DNA of 64,000 bases, taken from positions 1 to 64,000 of the forward strand of contig CASGEP010000007.1 in the NCBI GenBank assembly GCA_949300515.1, in the 5' to 3' direction. The notes beneath the pieces were generated by a model. It was given only the letters and a program-made list of their open reading frames with translations, had not been told where the DNA came from and did not search any database. The translations under genes and the position numbers were made by a program. The DNA comes from an uncultured bacterium. Its GTDB lineage: Bacteria; Cyanobacteriota; Vampirovibrionia; Gastranaerophilales; Gastranaerophilaceae. Position 1 is the first letter of the stretch. Each line of letters starts with the position of its first letter. This document shows positions 61,816-64,000 of this stretch, piece by piece.

Positions 61816-63228
61816 GCGGCCGAAAAAGATGTACATGTAAAAAGTTACACGCGTGATGGCGAAAAGATAAAAGAACATTGGCGCTCCCGTCCCGGCTCAG
61901 GCATAGACGATGTTGCATCTTTGGCACCCGAACAAGCGGTTCTAAAGGGCGGAGCAGAATATAGAGAAATTCCTTTTAATTCAATTATGGATACAGTGCA
62001 AGATATTGCAAACAAAGGAAAAGAGACCTGGAATAAAATACCAAAACCTATAAAAACAGCTTTAGTCCGGGCTTTAATACAATCTGTTTTATATAATCCG
62101 GCAAACGCCGCAAGTGCAAACGTTATCTCGGACGGACAAACGCCTCAAAATATAACCGTTAATAATGATTTTGCTTCAATAAAATTAAAAGGAGGAGTGG
62201 AATTTAATGAGTATAAGCAAAAAGAAACACGGGAAAACACGGACAATGTAATAAAAAATGAGAAAATAAGGCACACAAACATTAAGGATAACATACAAAG
62301 CAATCTCCCTCTTAAAAACGCAAATTATACCGAACAAAAATCATTATCAAATTCAAACAAGGCAAATACTCAGCAATATAGTACTGAAATATTTAAAAGC
62401 CAACTAGAAAACATGTATACTAATGCAGGTAAAAAGTACGATATAGACTTAAGAAATAAAGAAATGTGGATTGAAAAACCAAAATTTGAAACATATATAC
62501 CAAGAGAATCATTAGGAATTGTTGACGAAATCATTTCATTTCCTCGTAAAAATTTTAAGAATATATTTGGAAATATGTTCAGTAAGGACCTTTCAAGGAA
62601 GGAGAAAGCATTAAGAATACTAAAACCCTACATAATGAGTAGCCCGCATATTTCAAAAGTAATTCTTGAAAATGCCGGGCAGGTTGTTGATAATATAAAT
62701 TACAACAATGCAAAGCCCGCTGCTAAACTTTTAATGGCTTCTATTGATTTTGGTAAATATGCCAATAGAATTGAATTTGCAAAAGTAGTTTCAGGTTACG
62801 AAGAAACAGGTCCTATACAAGACTTTGTAAAGGAAAAAATAATAAGTCAAAATATGGACCCAAATAACACACCAGGGATTATTCACAGTTACAAAAGCGA
62901 AATGTCACAAGCGCTTGCACAGAGTGAAGAAATAAGACAATACATTTCTAAATACCGCAAAGCACTATTGCAACAGCAGTTGATACCCACAGTTAGTGAA
63001 AAATTTGACTCAACAAAAAACTTGTATTGGGGTATCAACAGAGCTGATATATTATTGTCATATATTGATAACCATAATGACTTAAATATAATCATAATTG
63101 ATACATACGACTTTAATAAAAACGACTCAAGCCTGCTTGTCAATATTGCTTATTCACCACAGAGTGCAAATTTAATTACAAGGTATTTTAATGTATTTCA
63201 AGTCAAAATCCCATATGGCAAATATTAA
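61816..63228 (+). CDS. unknown protein, start codon apparently lost
   Basis: The first standard start is TTG at 61921 (435 aa), but the frame stays open upstream and reads AEKDVHVKSYTRDGEKIKEHWRSRPGSG, a coherent YTR-DG...H-RS motif. GGAGG at 61804-61808 sits 7 nt before codon GCG (61816), exactly where a start codon is expected, so GTG may have become GCG. The rest has a short hydrophobic segment near 45-60, a Lys/Asn-rich middle and an alpha/beta C-terminus (INRADILLSYIDNHNDLNIIIIDTYDFN). No family recognised; a secreted toxin or phage-related protein is possible. Confidence 0.5.
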   Translation, partial: AAEKDVHVKSYTRDGEKIKEHWRSRPGSGIDDVASLAPEQAVLKGGAEYREIPFNSIMDTVQDIANKGKETWNKIPKPIKTALVRALIQSVLYNPANAASANVISDGQTPQNITVNNDFASIKLKGGVEFNEYKQKETRENTDNVIKNEKIRHTNIKDNIQSNLPLKNANYTEQKSLSNSNKANTQQYSTEIFKSQLENMYTNAGKKYDIDLRNKEMWIEKPKFETYIPRESLGIVDEIISFPRKNFKNIFGNMFSKDLSRKEKALRILKPYIMSSPHISKVILENAGQVVDNINYNNAKPAAKLLMASIDFGKYANRIEFAKVVSGYEETGPIQDFVKEKIISQNMDPNNTPGIIHSYKSEMSQALAQSEEIRQYISKYRKALLQQQLIPTVSEKFDSTKNLYWGINRADILLSYIDNHNDLNIIIIDTYDFNKNDSSLLVNIAYSPQSANLITRYFNVFQVKIPYGKY

Positions 63229-63247
63229 ACCGGTTACAAACAGGCAC

Positions 63248-63276
63248 TTGACATGTCAATTGTCAGGTGTTAGACT
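63248..63276 (+). promoter_or_regulatory. promoter, leaderless configuration
   Basis: TTGACA (63248-63253), 17 nt, TAGACT (63271-63276), then 6 nt to the ATG at 63283. TTGACATGTCAA here is also a perfect palindrome covering the -35, a possible operator. Confidence 0.65.
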
Positions 63277-63282
63277 GACTAA

Positions 63283-63813
63283 ATGAAATTTCGCTACAGT
63301 GTATTTGATTTAGAATTTATCTCCTTTGTTTTAATAAATTTTATTTATTTGTTTTGGCTTGTATTTGCCCTGTTCTATGGAATGTTTATAATGATTCCCT
63401 TGCTTTATATTGATGCAAATGCTAAATTTGGCGGGATTGATGTCATTATTGCAAAAATTATTTTTGTTTTAATGGCACTTTTGCCTCTTTTGCATATTTG
63501 TTTAAAAAATTTCTACCTTTATTTTCTTGCAAAGAAAATTCTTAAAAAAGGCGCTTTTAAATACAGAAAACTTATTAAAAAAATTAACGATAACGCTAAA
63601 ATTAAAAGAAATATTTTAACAACTGCCTTTATTGCAGATGTTATTATAATCTTAATTGCAACGGGATGGGCAATGCTCGACGGGAAACACGAAAGCCCGA
63701 TATTGGTGGTATCATCTTTTGCGTTAGCGCATTTTATCTTTGGCGGCTTCTTTTTGCCTTATTTTACTTTGTTTAAGCTGCTTAATGTTCGAAGGAAATC
63801 CGTAGCCGGATAA
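63283..63813 (+). CDS. membrane protein, four helices, unknown
   Basis: 176 aa with four predicted membrane segments (about 10-45, 57-85, 112-134 and 140-165) separated by a basic loop (KKILKKGAFKYRKLIKKINDNAKIKRN). No family recognised. No ribosome site; the promoter at 63248 ends 6 nt before the ATG. Confidence 0.65.
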   Translation: MKFRYSVFDLEFISFVLINFIYLFWLVFALFYGMFIMIPLLYIDANAKFGGIDVIIAKIIFVLMALLPLLHICLKNFYLYFLAKKILKKGAFKYRKLIKKINDNAKIKRNILTTAFIADVIIILIATGWAMLDGKHESPILVVSSFALAHFIFGGFFLPYFTLFKLLNVRRKSVAG

Positions 63814-63855
63814 GTATATTCAGGCTCAGGACTATAAAAATAAATTTATTTCAAA

Positions 63856-63884
63856 TTGACATCCAAAATAATAATTGATACGTT
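63856..63884 (+). promoter_or_regulatory. promoter, leaderless configuration
   Basis: TTGACA (63856-63861), 17 nt, TACGTT (63879-63884), then 6 nt to the ATG at 63891. Same spacing as at 63248. Confidence 0.6.
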
Positions 63885-63890
63885 TAAACT

Positions 63891-64000
63891 ATGTCACAAA
63901 AATTAAAATTCGTTTTTGAAATTATACTTTTAATTTTTATACTTGTATTTATCTTTTACTCCGGCGCATTTTTAGGGCTTGGTTTTTTTATGCTGTGCAA
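63891..64000 (+). CDS. membrane protein, cut by window end
   Basis: First 36 residues only: MSQKLKFVFEIILLIFILVF, then a Gly-rich hydrophobic continuation. It is probably a second small membrane protein like the one before it. Incomplete at the 3' end. Confidence 0.5.
   Translation, partial: MSQKLKFVFEIILLIFILVFIFYSGAFLGLGFFMLC

Overview
The window looks like a chromosomal segment of an AT-rich, Gram-negative-type bacterium related to Cyanobacteria, most plausibly the non-photosynthetic Melainabacteria/Vampirovibrionia group. The clues are a tmRNA tag beginning ANNVVK (cyanobacterial tags typically begin ANNIV), a single LptF/LptG-type permease, lipid A-type glycosyltransferase and MCE/MlaD genes, a PilT ATPase, an A-type RNase P RNA, and no photosynthesis genes. 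The taxonomic call is inference; the gene content is read from the sequence.

Layout. 1-1100: the 3' part of ssrA (tmRNA), then an unusual structured repeat. 1100-4030: a kelch-like secreted protein, a small GIY-YIG protein, repeat-rich spacers and an orphan FliN/SpoA gene. 4100-32250: mostly housekeeping genes in short operons: aconitase/IPM dehydratase-like small subunit, NAD-type isocitrate dehydrogenase and acpS; tyrA and lptF; ileS; hisG and mazG; an ArnT-like glycosyltransferase; a PAS-GAF histidine kinase with a MerR-like protein; tmk and a TPR protein; pckA and ahcY; pyrF, ald, proB, proA and nadA. 32300-45700: pilT, a degenerate Sir2-like protein and recO; a CorC-type protein; a GH3 enzyme; rnpB; tatD; tlyA; a SEC-C protein; a thioredoxin-like protein; and a radical SAM protein. 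45700-53930: exonuclease, MCE protein and cobO, a trxB broken by a small deletion, an MDR dehydrogenase, two TRL-like proteins, a Cys-rich peptide, an XRE regulator and a lytic transglycosylase.

54230-61800 is an accessory region beginning at tRNA-Ser(GCT). It holds the same tail element seen after ssrA, a 22-bp tandem repeat, a candidate structured RNA, a winged-helix protein, and a three-gene CBASS anti-phage operon (HNH-SAVED effector, CD-NTase, E2-like protein with a SEC-C tail). The CBASS operon has a 24-nt operator-like palindrome just upstream of its -35 box and a leader that can fold in two exclusive ways. Beyond it are dispersed repeats, a DMT transporter, a DEDDh exonuclease and a truncated NTF2-like gene, the last three bracketed by 54-bp inverted repeats. 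The window closes with an unknown gene that has lost an obvious start codon and two small membrane-protein genes.

Two general observations stand out. The tails of ssrA and tRNA-Ser share a structured element whose helices differ in sequence but keep pairing (compensatory changes), and both loci duplicate the RNA gene's 3' end. Several genes also have a -10 box 6-7 nt before the ATG and no Shine-Dalgarno sequence, which suggests leaderless transcription is common here.
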